Shown: one piece after another, positions 16,290 through 24,218 of the stretch
Layout of the letters: the number at the start of each line of letters is the position of its first letter
Position numbering within the stretch: position 1 is the stretch's first letter
DNA from: Oceanivirga salmonicida
Lineage (GTDB): Bacteria > Fusobacteriota > Fusobacteriia > Fusobacteriales > Leptotrichiaceae
Direction: 5' to 3'
NCBI RefSeq assembly: GCF_001517915.1
Contig: NZ_LOQI01000007.1
Coordinates: 1 to 44,357, forward strand
DNA length: 44,357 nt
Made by a program: the position numbers and the translations under genes
Notes under the pieces: model-generated
Seen by the model: the letters and a program-made list of their open reading frames with translations, nothing else
Told to the model about the DNA's origin: nothing
Databases searched by the model: none

Positions 16290-16861
16290 AAGATGAAGCT
16301 TTAGTATTAAAAAGAAAAAATGTAAATGAATCTAATGTGAGTATTTCATTATTTACAAAAAAATATGGTAAAATAAATGCAATAGCATATGGAGTAAGAT
16401 CTACTAATAAAAAAGAAAAAATAAGTCTTAATCCAATTTCATATATAGAATGTGAATTAAAAAAAACAAATGATAACTATATTTTAATGAACTATAATAT
16501 GAAAATAGGGTATAATAAGATATATAGTAATATTGATAAATTGCAAATGGCAATGTATGTTGTATATACTTTAAATAAAATTTTAACATATAGTGTAGTT
16601 GAACATTTATTGTACGATAGAGTAGAAAAAGTATTAAATTATTTAGAAAACATAGATAACAGTTTACTTAAATCAGAAAATTTTAATGATAAATTTTTAA
16701 ACTCATATTTGAAAAAAGTTATGTTAGATATTGGAATATATGATAATAGTATAAATTTTAAAACCTTAAAAAATATAGAAAAATATATTAATGATTATTT
16801 AGGGGTAGATATAGATTATACACAAATAATGATAGGAGTTGGTAGAAATGCAAATAAGTGA
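16277..16861 (+). CDS. recO: DNA repair protein RecO, short form
   Basis: RecO helps load RecA on single-stranded DNA in the RecFOR pathway. The N-terminal OB domain (about 1-78) shows the typical DEALVLKRKNVNESNVSISLFTKKYGKINAIAYGVR start. The rest is the helical domain. At 194 residues it is about 45-60 shorter than usual, and the four-cysteine zinc element of many homologues is absent. It begins inside the end of the LolA-like gene and overlaps the following PTS gene by 14 bases. The Shine-Dalgarno is poor, which suggests coupled translation. Confidence 0.82.
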   Translation: MEILKDEALVLKRKNVNESNVSISLFTKKYGKINAIAYGVRSTNKKEKISLNPISYIECELKKTNDNYILMNYNMKIGYNKIYSNIDKLQMAMYVVYTLNKILTYSVVEHLLYDRVEKVLNYLENIDNSLLKSENFNDKFLNSYLKKVMLDIGIYDNSINFKTLKNIEKYINDYLGVDIDYTQIMIGVGRNANK

Positions 16862-17303
16862 TTACTTAAAATTAGAGGCTATAAATTTAAAATTAGGTTC
16901 TAAAGATAAAAAAAGTATATTAAAAGAACTTTTTTCAGGCTTAGCAAATTGTAATGAAGTAAATGATGCTAAAAAATGTTATGATGATTTACTTGAAAGA
17001 GAGAATTTGGGAAGTACGGGAATAGGAAAAGGTGTTGCCATACCGCATGCTAAAACTAGTGGAGTAGATAAAATAATAATGACAATAGGTATTTCTGAAA
17101 ATCCTATTGAATATAATTCTATTGATAATAAAGAAGTAAAATTATTTTTTATGTTTTTAGCACCAACAAATTTATCACAAGAATATTTAATATTATTAGC
17201 AAAAATTTCAAGATTTATAAAAGAAGAAAAATTTAGAGAAAAATTATTAAATGCTAAAACTAAAGATGAAATTGGAGAAATTTTAAGATTGAAGGAAAGT
17301 TAA
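16848..17303 (+). CDS. ptsN: PtsN/fructose-type PTS EIIA domain protein
   Basis: This free-standing EIIA domain of 151 residues has the phosphorylated His67 in GVAIPHAKT. Stand-alone EIIA domains of this family are usually regulatory (nitrogen PTS) rather than transport subunits. The ATG at 16848 is chosen because TAGGAG lies nine bases upstream; an in-frame TTG at 16839 is too close to that site. No fructose EIIB/EIIC is nearby; its neighbours are recO and nrdR, which supports a regulatory role. No rpoN or HPr kinase gene is visible in the window. Confidence 0.8.
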   Translation: MQISDYLKLEAINLKLGSKDKKSILKELFSGLANCNEVNDAKKCYDDLLERENLGSTGIGKGVAIPHAKTSGVDKIIMTIGISENPIEYNSIDNKEVKLFFMFLAPTNLSQEYLILLAKISRFIKEEKFREKLLNAKTKDEIGEILRLKES

Positions 17304-17304
17304 A

Positions 17305-17763
17305 ATGAGATGTATTTTTTGTAAACATGAGGACACTAATGTTGTAGATTCACGATTAGTAGAAAACAATTCAATAAAAAGAAGAAGAGAATGTAGAGAG
17401 TGTGGTAAGCGATTTAATACTATGGAATCTGCTACTCTTCCTAGTTTATTAGTACTCAAAAAAAATGGAACTACTTCTTTATTTCAAAGAGAAAAAATTT
17501 TTAATGGAATTATAAGGGCCTTCGAAAAAAGAAATTGTGATCATAATAAAATAATTGAATTAGTTGATAAAATTGAGATGCAAATTAGGGAAAATTATAA
17601 AAAAGAAATAAAAAGTTCTGAAATAGGAGATATAATATTAAATAATTTAATAGATATAGATGAAGTAGCCTATGTTAGATTTGCATCTGTGTATAATAAA
17701 TTTGAGAATTTAGATAGCTTTATAGAAATAGTAAATAAATTGAAAGCAGAAAAAGGTAAGTAA
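17305..17763 (+). CDS. nrdR: Transcriptional repressor NrdR
   Basis: NrdR represses ribonucleotide reductase genes in response to dATP/ATP. The 152 residues have the zinc ribbon CxxC...CxxC (Cys3, Cys6, Cys31, Cys34 in CRECGKRF) and an ATP-cone domain (about 48-138). Length and layout match the family exactly. The start lies one base after the ptsN stop. No ribonucleotide reductase gene occurs in the window, so its targets are elsewhere. Confidence 0.95.
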   Translation: MRCIFCKHEDTNVVDSRLVENNSIKRRRECRECGKRFNTMESATLPSLLVLKKNGTTSLFQREKIFNGIIRAFEKRNCDHNKIIELVDKIEMQIRENYKKEIKSSEIGDIILNNLIDIDEVAYVRFASVYNKFENLDSFIEIVNKLKAEKGK

Positions 17764-17764
17764 T

Positions 17765-18133
17765 ATGCAAAAAAATATATATAAAATTATTTTTCTTTTA
17801 GTAATGATTTTCTTAATAATTAGTATTTTAAGACCAATACCTGCTAGAAGGGCTAAAATTGCCTATCAAAAAGAACAAACTAAAATATTAGAAGAAAAAT
17901 TAAAAGAAGAAAAGAAAATAAATGAAAAATTAAAACAAGAAATAGAAGATACAAAAAAAATAAGTCATATTGAAAAAATATCTAGAAATAATTTGAAAAT
18001 GTCTAAGGATGGAGAAAAATTATATAAATTTATAGATGATAATGACAATAAAGAAGAAAATCAAGAAAAAGATAAAAATCAAGAAAAAAATGAAGATGAA
18101 AAAGAAATAAAAAAAGAAAAGGAGAATAAATAA
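17765..18133 (+). CDS. FtsB/DivIC-like septum formation protein
   Basis: The 122-residue protein has one N-terminal membrane segment (about 6-22), a coiled coil at about 34-66 (EEKLKEEKKINEKLKQEIED) and the conserved tail pattern IEKISRNNLKMSKDGEKLYKF near 70-90, which is typical of the FtsB/DivIC family that joins FtsL and FtsQ at the division site. The last 30 residues are a low-complexity Glu/Lys/Asn tail. It starts one base after nrdR. The assignment is structural, so the exact orthologue is not certain. Confidence 0.75.
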   Translation: MQKNIYKIIFLLVMIFLIISILRPIPARRAKIAYQKEQTKILEEKLKEEKKINEKLKQEIEDTKKISHIEKISRNNLKMSKDGEKLYKFIDDNDNKEENQEKDKNQEKNEDEKEIKKEKENK

Positions 18134-18604
18134 TTGAATAAAATAGAGCAATTTTTTGAAAAATTGAAAACAAATAATATAACAGAAATTCAAGACAAAT
18201 ATATTTTTACAATATCAAAAAGTTATTACTTAAAAGTTTTTTTGTTTATATTAATAATAAGTATTAATATATTATATACAGTAAGAAATATACACAGTCT
18301 AAATATTATTGTAGTGATTTTATTGCTTTTTATAAGTTCATATGTAATTTATTCAATATACACAGTTCTTACTTATAAGTTAATCATAGAAAATAAAAAA
18401 CTTATATTTGAAAAAAATGTAATTGATTTAACGAAAGTAGACAGTTTAAAAATAGTAATGGCTAGAATTGGTGGAACTAAATTTGATAGTTGTTTAGAAT
18501 TAATTTCAGAAAAGAAAAAATATATTATAAGATTAAACTTAAATAAAAGTATTGATTTTGTAACAATAATATCAAAAATTTCTGGCAAAAAAGTAGAAAA
18601 ATAG
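18134..18604 (+). CDS. Membrane protein with two TM segments and a PH-like tail
   Basis: I do not recognise a named family. The 156-residue protein has two adjacent hydrophobic segments (about 33-50 and 55-78) followed by a beta-rich cytoplasmic part (KLIIENKKLIFEKNVIDLTKVDSLKI, then a strand pair and a final helix), resembling small bacterial PH-domain membrane proteins. It starts with TTG directly after the previous stop; AAAGGAG at 18119-18125 is correctly spaced, so the TTG is credible. It lies seven bases before the LolCE-type permease gene. Confidence 0.6.
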   Translation: MNKIEQFFEKLKTNNITEIQDKYIFTISKSYYLKVFLFILIISINILYTVRNIHSLNIIVVILLLFISSYVIYSIYTVLTYKLIIENKKLIFEKNVIDLTKVDSLKIVMARIGGTKFDSCLELISEKKKYIIRLNLNKSIDFVTIISKISGKKVEK

Positions 18605-18611
18605 GAGTAAT

Positions 18612-19760
18612 ATGGTAGAATTATTTATTGCATACAGGCATATAAAAGAAAGAAAATTTCAAACTATAATTTCTATTACGGCTATTTCATTAGCCTTAGT
18701 AGTTTTTATAACATCACTTGCAGTTTCAGGTGGTTTAACTAAAAATACACTTAATTCATTACTTTCACTTAATCCACATTTAACAGTTAAATATATAGAT
18801 CAAAGTGAGAATGAATATGAAAATACAATTTCTAATATTAATGACAGTGAAATAATTAATAAAACTGCAGCTATTGATATACAAGGTTTTATTAAATATG
18901 ATGGACAAAATATAATACCTTTAATAAAAGCAACTGATATTGGAAGTTTAAATGTTAATATAGAAGATGGGAATTTATTAAGTTCGGATTTAGATACAGT
19001 AGTTATAGGAGAAGAACTTAGAAAATCAATAGGTGCTAATATAGGAGATAATATTAATGTATTATCACTTAAAGGAAAAGAAATAAGATTAAGATTAGTC
19101 GCAACATTTAAAACAGGTTTTTTACCTTATGATAGTAATTTAGTAATAGTTCCATTAGAAGTTGGTAAAATATTAAATGAAGTTGGAAATAAAATAACAT
19201 CAATAAATATTAATGTTAAAAATCCTAGTGATATAACTAAATTAGATAAACTTAAAAATGAAATAATATTAAAAGATTCAAATTTATATGCATACACTTG
19301 GGCTGATGAAAATTCTAATTTATTATCAGCTATAAGAATAGAAAAGTTTATTTTGATAACTATACTAAGTTTTTTATTTATCATAGCAAGTTTTGTTGTT
19401 GCAGTAATATTAAATATATCTGTTAGAGAAAAAACTAATGATATAGGTATATTAAAAGCATTTGGTTATACTAAACAAAATATAATGAAAATCTTTTTAT
19501 TTGAAGGTATATTTGTTGCAATATCCGGTATAGTTGTATCTATGATACTAAGTCCTATTGCTATAAAAGGATTATCACTATTATCAGAAACCATTTTAGG
19601 TAATACATATTATCTATCAAAATTACCTATAGATATAAAACTAAGTGAAGTATTAATAATTTATTTAGTTTCGCTAGTATTAGTGTTTTTAGCTTCTATA
19701 ATACCAGCAAGAAATGCTGCTAAATTAGATACAACACAAGCTATTAAATTTAATTTATAG
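18612..19760 (+). CDS. LolC/LolE-type ABC permease
   Basis: The 382-residue MacB/FtsX-superfamily permease likely extracts lipoproteins from the inner membrane together with the ATPase encoded next. The layout is right: an N-terminal membrane helix (about 20-42) after FIAYRHIKERKFQTIIS, a large periplasmic domain (about 45-235) and three C-terminal membrane segments (about 245-270, 295-320, 345-370) including DIGILKAFGYTKQNIMKIF. Only one permease gene is present, so the complex would be a homodimer (LolF-like) rather than LolC plus LolE. A MacB-type export role is the alternative. Confidence 0.8.
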   Translation: MVELFIAYRHIKERKFQTIISITAISLALVVFITSLAVSGGLTKNTLNSLLSLNPHLTVKYIDQSENEYENTISNINDSEIINKTAAIDIQGFIKYDGQNIIPLIKATDIGSLNVNIEDGNLLSSDLDTVVIGEELRKSIGANIGDNINVLSLKGKEIRLRLVATFKTGFLPYDSNLVIVPLEVGKILNEVGNKITSININVKNPSDITKLDKLKNEIILKDSNLYAYTWADENSNLLSAIRIEKFILITILSFLFIIASFVVAVILNISVREKTNDIGILKAFGYTKQNIMKIFLFEGIFVAISGIVVSMILSPIAIKGLSLLSETILGNTYYLSKLPIDIKLSEVLIIYLVSLVLVFLASIIPARNAAKLDTTQAIKFNL

Positions 19761-19768
19761 GAGTAAAT

Positions 19769-20404
19769 ATGGAAATTTTAAGATTAGAAAATTTAACTAA
19801 AATTTATGAAACAAAAGTAGAAAAAATAAAAATATTAGATAATATAAATTTTGTAGTGAATGATGGAGATTTAATATCTATACAGGGAAAATCTGGTAGT
19901 GGTAAATCTACTTTATTAAATATTTTAGGCTTGCTTGATACACAATATCAGGGTAAAATAATATTAGAAGGAACAAGATCAGAAAATATTGGTTTTGTCT
20001 TTCAATTTCATCATTTGTTGCCAGAATTTACTGCTATTGAAAATGTTGCTATGCCAGCACTTAGAAATAGTAAAGATAAAAATAAAGTATATGAACATGC
20101 CAAAGAATTGTTAGGTTTAGTTGGTTTAGGAGATAGATTAGATTTTTATCCTAGTGAATTATCAGGTGGACAAAAGCAAAGAGTGGCTATTGCAAGAGCC
20201 TTAATAAATAATCCTAAAATTATTTTAGCAGATGAACCAACTGGTAATTTAGATACTGAGAATAGTATTAACATTAATGAGTTGTTTTTAAAAATAAATA
20301 AGGAAAAAAATAAGGCTATAATAATAGTTACCCACAGTATTGAATTGGCTAATATAGCAAATAAGAAGTATATGCTTAAAAATGCTAAATTAGTTAGTAT
20401 ATAG
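19769..20404 (+). CDS. lolD: LolD-type ABC transporter ATPase
   Basis: This ATPase drives the adjacent permease. The 211 residues contain Walker A GKSGSGKST near 42-50, the LolD-characteristic Q-loop region FQFHHLLPEFTA near 76-87, signature LSGGQKQR near 130-137 and Walker B IILADEPTGNLD near 150-161. QFHHLLPEFTA is nearly the same as in proteobacterial LolD, the best evidence that this is a lipoprotein-releasing system and not a generic MacB pair. AGGAG precedes the start, eight bases after the permease stop. Confidence 0.85.
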   Translation: MEILRLENLTKIYETKVEKIKILDNINFVVNDGDLISIQGKSGSGKSTLLNILGLLDTQYQGKIILEGTRSENIGFVFQFHHLLPEFTAIENVAMPALRNSKDKNKVYEHAKELLGLVGLGDRLDFYPSELSGGQKQRVAIARALINNPKIILADEPTGNLDTENSININELFLKINKEKNKAIIIVTHSIELANIANKKYMLKNAKLVSI

Positions 20405-20413
20405 GAGGTTATT

Positions 20414-20716
20414 ATGAAGTTTATTATCAGTGGGAAGCATTTAGATTTGACAGAAGCAATTAAAAATTATGCAGAAGAAAAATTATCTAAGGTTGAAAAA
20501 TATACCGAAGATATTAATAAAATGGACGTTCAAATTGAAGTAGAAAAAACAAAAACAGAAGGAACATTACATAAAGCAAGTGCAACTTTATATATTTTAG
20601 GTAAGACAATTAGAATAGAAGAGATAGATAAAGATATGTATACAGCAATAGATTTATTAGCTGATAAATTAACTAGACAAGTTAGAAAACATTTAGAAAA
20701 AAAGCAAAATAAATAA
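20414..20716 (+). CDS. hpf: Ribosome hibernation-promoting factor, short form
   Basis: HPF binds the 30S decoding region and idles ribosomes in stationary phase. At 100 residues this is the short form, lacking the C-terminal dimerisation domain common in Firmicutes. The beta-alpha fold shows FIISGKHLDLTEAIKNYAEEKLSKVEKY at the start and IRIEEIDKDMYTAIDLLADKLTRQVRKH near 66-93. TAGGAGG supports the start. It closes the long cluster just before a strong terminator. Confidence 0.9.
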   Translation: MKFIISGKHLDLTEAIKNYAEEKLSKVEKYTEDINKMDVQIEVEKTKTEGTLHKASATLYILGKTIRIEEIDKDMYTAIDLLADKLTRQVRKHLEKKQNK

Positions 20717-20720
20717 TTTA

Positions 20721-20746
20721 AAAGAACCCTTTAGGGGTTCTTTTTT
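20721..20746 (+). terminator. Terminator after hpf
   Basis: AAAGAACCC (20721-20729) and GGGTTCTTT (20735-20743) form a 9-bp stem that runs into a T6 stretch, four bases after the hpf stop. Confidence 0.92.
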
Positions 20747-20768
20747 GAAAGAAATTTAAAAAAAATCA

Positions 20769-20797
20769 TTTACTAATAGCGATATTAAGGGTATAAT
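20769..20797 (+). promoter_or_regulatory. Promoter of the 5'-nucleotidase gene
   Basis: TTTACT (20769-20774), a 17-base spacer and TATAAT (20792-20797), about 45 bases before the start, which has AGGAGG at 20830-20835. Confidence 0.7.
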
Positions 20798-20841
20798 AAT
20801 AGAGTATTAATATAATATAAATAAAAATAGGAGGTTATTTT

Positions 20842-22623
20842 ATGTCAAAAAAATTAATTTTTGCTATATCAGCATTAGTATCTGCAACTTTATTTGCATC
20901 TAAACCTATAGCACTAAATTTAATTCACATTAACGATCATCATTCACATTTAGAACCATCAGTTGTTAATATGAAAATAGATGGTGTTAAAACTAAGGTT
21001 AAAATAGGTGGTTATCCTGAAATGGTTGGGATAATAAAAGAATTAAAGAAAACAAAAACTAATCCCATAGTATTACATGCAGGTGATGCTATTACAGGAA
21101 CTCTGTATTTTACTTTATTCGGTGGGTCAGCAGATGCTGATTTAATGAATGTAACTGGTTTAGATTATTTCACACTAGGAAATCATGAATTTGATGCTGG
21201 TAATGAAGGATTAAAAAAATTCTTAGACTATTTAAAAGTCCCTACAATATCTGCTAATGTAAATCCTGATAAAGGTAGTATATTAGAAAATTATTGGAAA
21301 CCTTATGCTATTAAAGAAATAGATGGAGAAAAAATAGGAATTATAGGATTAGATGTAGTTAAAAAAACTGTAAATTCTTCTAGTCCAGGTAAAGATATTA
21401 AATTTGTTGATGAAATAGAAGCAAGTGAAAAATATGTTAAAGAATTACAAGCAATGGGTATAGATAAAATTATATTATTATCTCATGCAGGAGCAGAAAA
21501 GAATTTTGAAATTGCTCAAAAAGTTTCAGGAATAGACGTAATAATTACAGGAGATACACATTATTTATTTGGTAATGATTCTCTTAGAGAATTAGGTTTA
21601 CCTGTTAAAAGTGAATACCCAACTGTATTTAGAAGCCCTAGTAATGAGCCAGTTGTAGTAGTTGAAGCGTGGTCTTATTCACAAATAGTAGGGGATTTAG
21701 AAGTTCAATTTAATGAAGATGGATTAATAACTAAAATTAAAGCACAACCATTAATCCCCTATCATACAAATTATTTTGAAAGAAAAGATAATAATGGTAA
21801 AAAATATAATCCTAAAGGAAAAGAATTACAAGCAATCTTAAATAAATTAGATGGTAATCCATACTTTGTTAGAGCGAAAGCAGATAAAGTAGCGGCTGAA
21901 ATACTTTCTAAATATGAAAAACAAAAGAAATCATTAGGTGGTGAAGTTGTAGGTAAATTAGTTGGAGAATCAATGCCAGGTGGTTCAGAAAATAGAATAC
22001 CTAATAAAGATAATCCAAAAGGTTCAGTTGCAACTAGATTTATCGCTGAAACTATGTTAACACAAATGAGAAGTTTTGGAGAAAATGCACATATAGATTT
22101 AACTATACAAAATTCTGGTGGAGTTAGAGCAAATATAGAACCAGGTGTAATGACATATAATGACGCATATACTATATTACCATTTGGAAATACTTTAGTT
22201 TTAATGAAATTAACAGGTGCTGAAATTAAACAAGTACTAGAAGATGCTATAGATTTTGCATCAACTAATTCAACAGGAGCATTCCCATATGGAGCAGGTA
22301 TAAGATATGAAGCAAATCAATATAAAGATGCAAATGGTAAAAGATTAGTAAAAGTTGAAATACAAGATGCTAAGACTGGTGCGTGGAGTTTAATAGATGA
22401 AAGTAAAGAATATGTAGTAGGAACTAATGCATATATAGCTGGTGGAAAAGATGGATATGCTACTTTCGGAAAAATATTTAAAGAAAGAGGAGCAGAAGAT
22501 ACATTCTTACCTGATGCTGAAAGTTTAATTAAATTTATGAAATTAAATCCTGAATTTAAAACTTATTCAGATTCTAATGTAATATTCCATTATGATGCAA
22601 AAAATCCTATTAATAAAAAATAG
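20842..22623 (+). CDS. Secreted 5'-nucleotidase (UshA-type metallophosphoesterase)
   Basis: It hydrolyses extracytoplasmic nucleotides to salvageable nucleosides; NAD or UDP-sugar hydrolysis is also possible in this family. The 593-residue protein starts with a signal peptide (about 1-19, LFAS). The N-terminal metallophosphoesterase domain shows HINDHHSHLEP, HAGDAITGTLYF, GNHEFDAGNEG, LLSHAGAEKN and ITGDTHYLF. The C-terminal 5'-nucleotidase domain shows NSGGVRANIEPG and YTILPFGNTLVLMKLTGAEI near 430-465, then AGGKDGYATF. No lipobox or sorting signal is seen, so a periplasmic location is expected. It is transcribed alone between two terminators. Confidence 0.9.
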   Translation: MSKKLIFAISALVSATLFASKPIALNLIHINDHHSHLEPSVVNMKIDGVKTKVKIGGYPEMVGIIKELKKTKTNPIVLHAGDAITGTLYFTLFGGSADADLMNVTGLDYFTLGNHEFDAGNEGLKKFLDYLKVPTISANVNPDKGSILENYWKPYAIKEIDGEKIGIIGLDVVKKTVNSSSPGKDIKFVDEIEASEKYVKELQAMGIDKIILLSHAGAEKNFEIAQKVSGIDVIITGDTHYLFGNDSLRELGLPVKSEYPTVFRSPSNEPVVVVEAWSYSQIVGDLEVQFNEDGLITKIKAQPLIPYHTNYFERKDNNGKKYNPKGKELQAILNKLDGNPYFVRAKADKVAAEILSKYEKQKKSLGGEVVGKLVGESMPGGSENRIPNKDNPKGSVATRFIAETMLTQMRSFGENAHIDLTIQNSGGVRANIEPGVMTYNDAYTILPFGNTLVLMKLTGAEIKQVLEDAIDFASTNSTGAFPYGAGIRYEANQYKDANGKRLVKVEIQDAKTGAWSLIDESKEYVVGTNAYIAGGKDGYATFGKIFKERGAEDTFLPDAESLIKFMKLNPEFKTYSDSNVIFHYDAKNPINKK

Positions 22624-22630
22624 ACTATAT

Positions 22631-22662
22631 AAAAACTAAGCCTTAAAAAGCTTAGTTTTTTT
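22631..22662. terminator. Bidirectional terminator between the nucleotidase and hemW
   Basis: AAAAACTAAGC (22631-22641) and GCTTAGTTTTT (22650-22660) make an 11-bp stem with an 8-base loop. A T7 run serves the plus strand and an A5 run the minus strand. It separates two converging genes and abuts the hemW stop. Confidence 0.9.
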
Positions 22663-23755
22663 AGTCCATAAGTTCTATGCAAACTGTGTCTGCTAATAAT
22701 AACCCTTTTCTAGTTAAGAGTACTTTTTGATTAATTATTTGTAATAAACCTCTTTTAATTAATTTATCTATAATTTCTTTTTTATCTTCTGCTATATCAA
22801 TACCTTTATTCAATAATCTAAGGCTTAATATATATTTTAAATTTTTTCTTTCTTTTTCATCAACTATTTCAATTGTAGTTTCATTTACTGGAACAATTCC
22901 CTTATCTAGCATTTCATAGTATGTTTTTAGTTTTTTTATTTTTTCAAATCTTTTATCATCATAATAACTAGAAGCACTTATACCTACTCCAATAAATTCT
23001 TTGTTTTCCCAATATTTAACGTTATGTCTACCGTATAATTTATTTTTTGCAAAACTAGAAACTTCATAATGTTCATAACCCATTTCTTTTAATCTTTCAA
23101 TAATTCTTAAGAACATTTTAGTCTCTAATTCTTCACTAAGAGCCATTATTTTTTTCTCTTTAAGTAATTTATAAAATTTTGATTTCTTTTCCCAAATAAG
23201 TGAATATATGGAAATGTGTTCAGGGTTTAATTTTTCTATCATATCTAAGTCATGTTCTAATATTTCAAGAGTTTGTGTAGGTACTGCAAAAATTAAATCA
23301 AGTGATATATTATCAAAACCGGCTTTTCTAGCATCATAATATGTTTTTATACCATCAGCATTATTATGTTCTCTATTCATAAGTTTTAGTATATCATCAT
23401 TAAAACTTTGTATACCTATACTAAGTCTATTAACACCTAATTTTTTTAATTCGTTTAGTTTATCTAAGTTCATATTAGTTGGATTTAATTCCAAAGTAAT
23501 TTCTGCATCTTTTGTATAATTTAAAGTTGAAATTATACTTTTAATATTTTCTATACCTAAAACAGAAGGAGTTCCTCCACCAAAATATACTGTATCATAT
23601 GTATACTTTGGGTATAGATTTATCTCTTTTTTTATATAATCTACATATCTATCGTATTCTCTTGCCATATTAGTCAGTATGTAAAAATCACAATAAGAAC
23701 ATTTCCTATTGCAAAAGGGTATGTGTATGTATATGGCATCTATGTTTTTTTTCAT
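22661..23755 (-). CDS. hemW: HemW-type radical SAM protein
   Basis: HemW is a heme chaperone of the radical SAM superfamily, often mislabelled as oxygen-independent coproporphyrinogen oxidase. The 364-residue protein has the cluster motif CNRKCSYC with Cys15, Cys19 and Cys22, YFGGGTPS near 58-65, and GIQSFNDDILKLMNREHN near 118-135. It starts directly with the IHIPFC pattern and lacks the N-terminal extension of true HemN. AAAGGA supports the start. It lies just downstream of the tRNA terminator on the same strand with no separate promoter that I can see. Confidence 0.88.
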   Translation of the reverse strand: MKKNIDAIYIHIPFCNRKCSYCDFYILTNMAREYDRYVDYIKKEINLYPKYTYDTVYFGGGTPSVLGIENIKSIISTLNYTKDAEITLELNPTNMNLDKLNELKKLGVNRLSIGIQSFNDDILKLMNREHNNADGIKTYYDARKAGFDNISLDLIFAVPTQTLEILEHDLDMIEKLNPEHISIYSLIWEKKSKFYKLLKEKKIMALSEELETKMFLRIIERLKEMGYEHYEVSSFAKNKLYGRHNVKYWENKEFIGVGISASSYYDDKRFEKIKKLKTYYEMLDKGIVPVNETTIEIVDEKERKNLKYILSLRLLNKGIDIAEDKKEIIDKLIKRGLLQIINQKVLLTRKGLLLADTVCIELMD

Positions 23756-23781
23756 TGCTATATTCCTTTCGTAGTTATTAT

Positions 23782-23804
23782 AAAAAAAAAGCTAGTATCT
23801 AGCT
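23782..23804 (-). terminator. Terminator of the tRNA operon
   Basis: On the minus strand AGCTAG-ATA-CTAGCT is followed by nine T. It lies ten bases after the tRNA-Phe 3' end and about 27 bases before hemW. Confidence 0.88.
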
Positions 23805-23814
23805 AATAATTTAA

Positions 23815-23890
23815 TGGTGCCCAGACACGGAATCGAACCATGGACACAAGGAGCTTCAATCCTTTGCTCTACCAACTGAGCTATCTGGGC
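23815..23890 (-). tRNA. tRNA-Phe (anticodon GAA)
   Basis: A full cloverleaf reads on the minus strand: acceptor GCCCAGA paired with TCTGGGC, D-arm AGCTCAGTTGGTAGAGC, anticodon stem AAGGA/TCCTT with loop TTGAAGC, T-arm with GGTTCGATTCC, and an encoded CCA end. Confidence 0.97.
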
Positions 23891-23902
23891 ATATATATTT
23901 AT

Positions 23903-23979
23903 TGGCGGAAGTGACGAGACTCGAACTCGCGACATCTTGCGTGACAGGCAAGCACTCTAACCATCTGAGCTACACCTCC
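23903..23979 (-). tRNA. tRNA-Asp (anticodon GTC)
   Basis: On the minus strand the acceptor GGAGGTG pairs with CACTTCC (one G-U), the anticodon stem TTGCC/GGCAA region encloses the loop with GTC, the T-arm contains GAGTTCGAGTCTC, the discriminator is G, and CCA is encoded. It is 77 bases and the middle gene of the operon. Confidence 0.96.
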
Positions 23980-23986
23980 AAATTAA

Positions 23987-24062
23987 TGGTGGTCACAACT
24001 GGGCTCGAACCAGTGACCCCCTGCTTGTAAGGCAGGTGCTCTCCCAACTGAGCTATGCGACC
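23987..24062 (-). tRNA. tRNA-Val (anticodon TAC)
   Basis: On the minus strand the acceptor GGTCGCA pairs with TGTGACC (one G-U), the anticodon arm CTGCC-TTACAAG-CAG carries TAC, the T-arm contains GGTTCGAGCCC, and CCA is encoded. It is the first gene of the Val-Asp-Phe unit. Confidence 0.96.
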
Positions 24063-24071
24063 AACAAATGA

Positions 24072-24101
24072 ATTTTACTACAAAATTAATATAGTTGTCA
24101 A
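24072..24101 (-). promoter_or_regulatory. Promoter of the tRNA operon
   Basis: On the minus strand a perfect TTGACA (24096-24101) is followed after 18 bases by TAAAAT (24072-24077), ten bases before the tRNA-Val 5' end. Confidence 0.8.
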
Positions 24102-24165
24102 GTGTTTTCATGAATTTATCAAAATTTTATAAATTTTAATAAATGTGGTAAATATTTGTATTTTT

Positions 24166-24174
24166 TGCTATAAT
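24166..24174 (+). promoter_or_regulatory. Extended -10 promoter of the ABC transporter operon
   Basis: TGCTATAAT is a perfect extended -10 element, 44 bases before the lipoprotein start. The -35 region is poor, as is common for extended -10 promoters. Confidence 0.65.
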
Positions 24175-24218
24175 TAACTTAGAAAATTAATTATTTAATT
24201 AAGAGAGGAAAGATAGCT

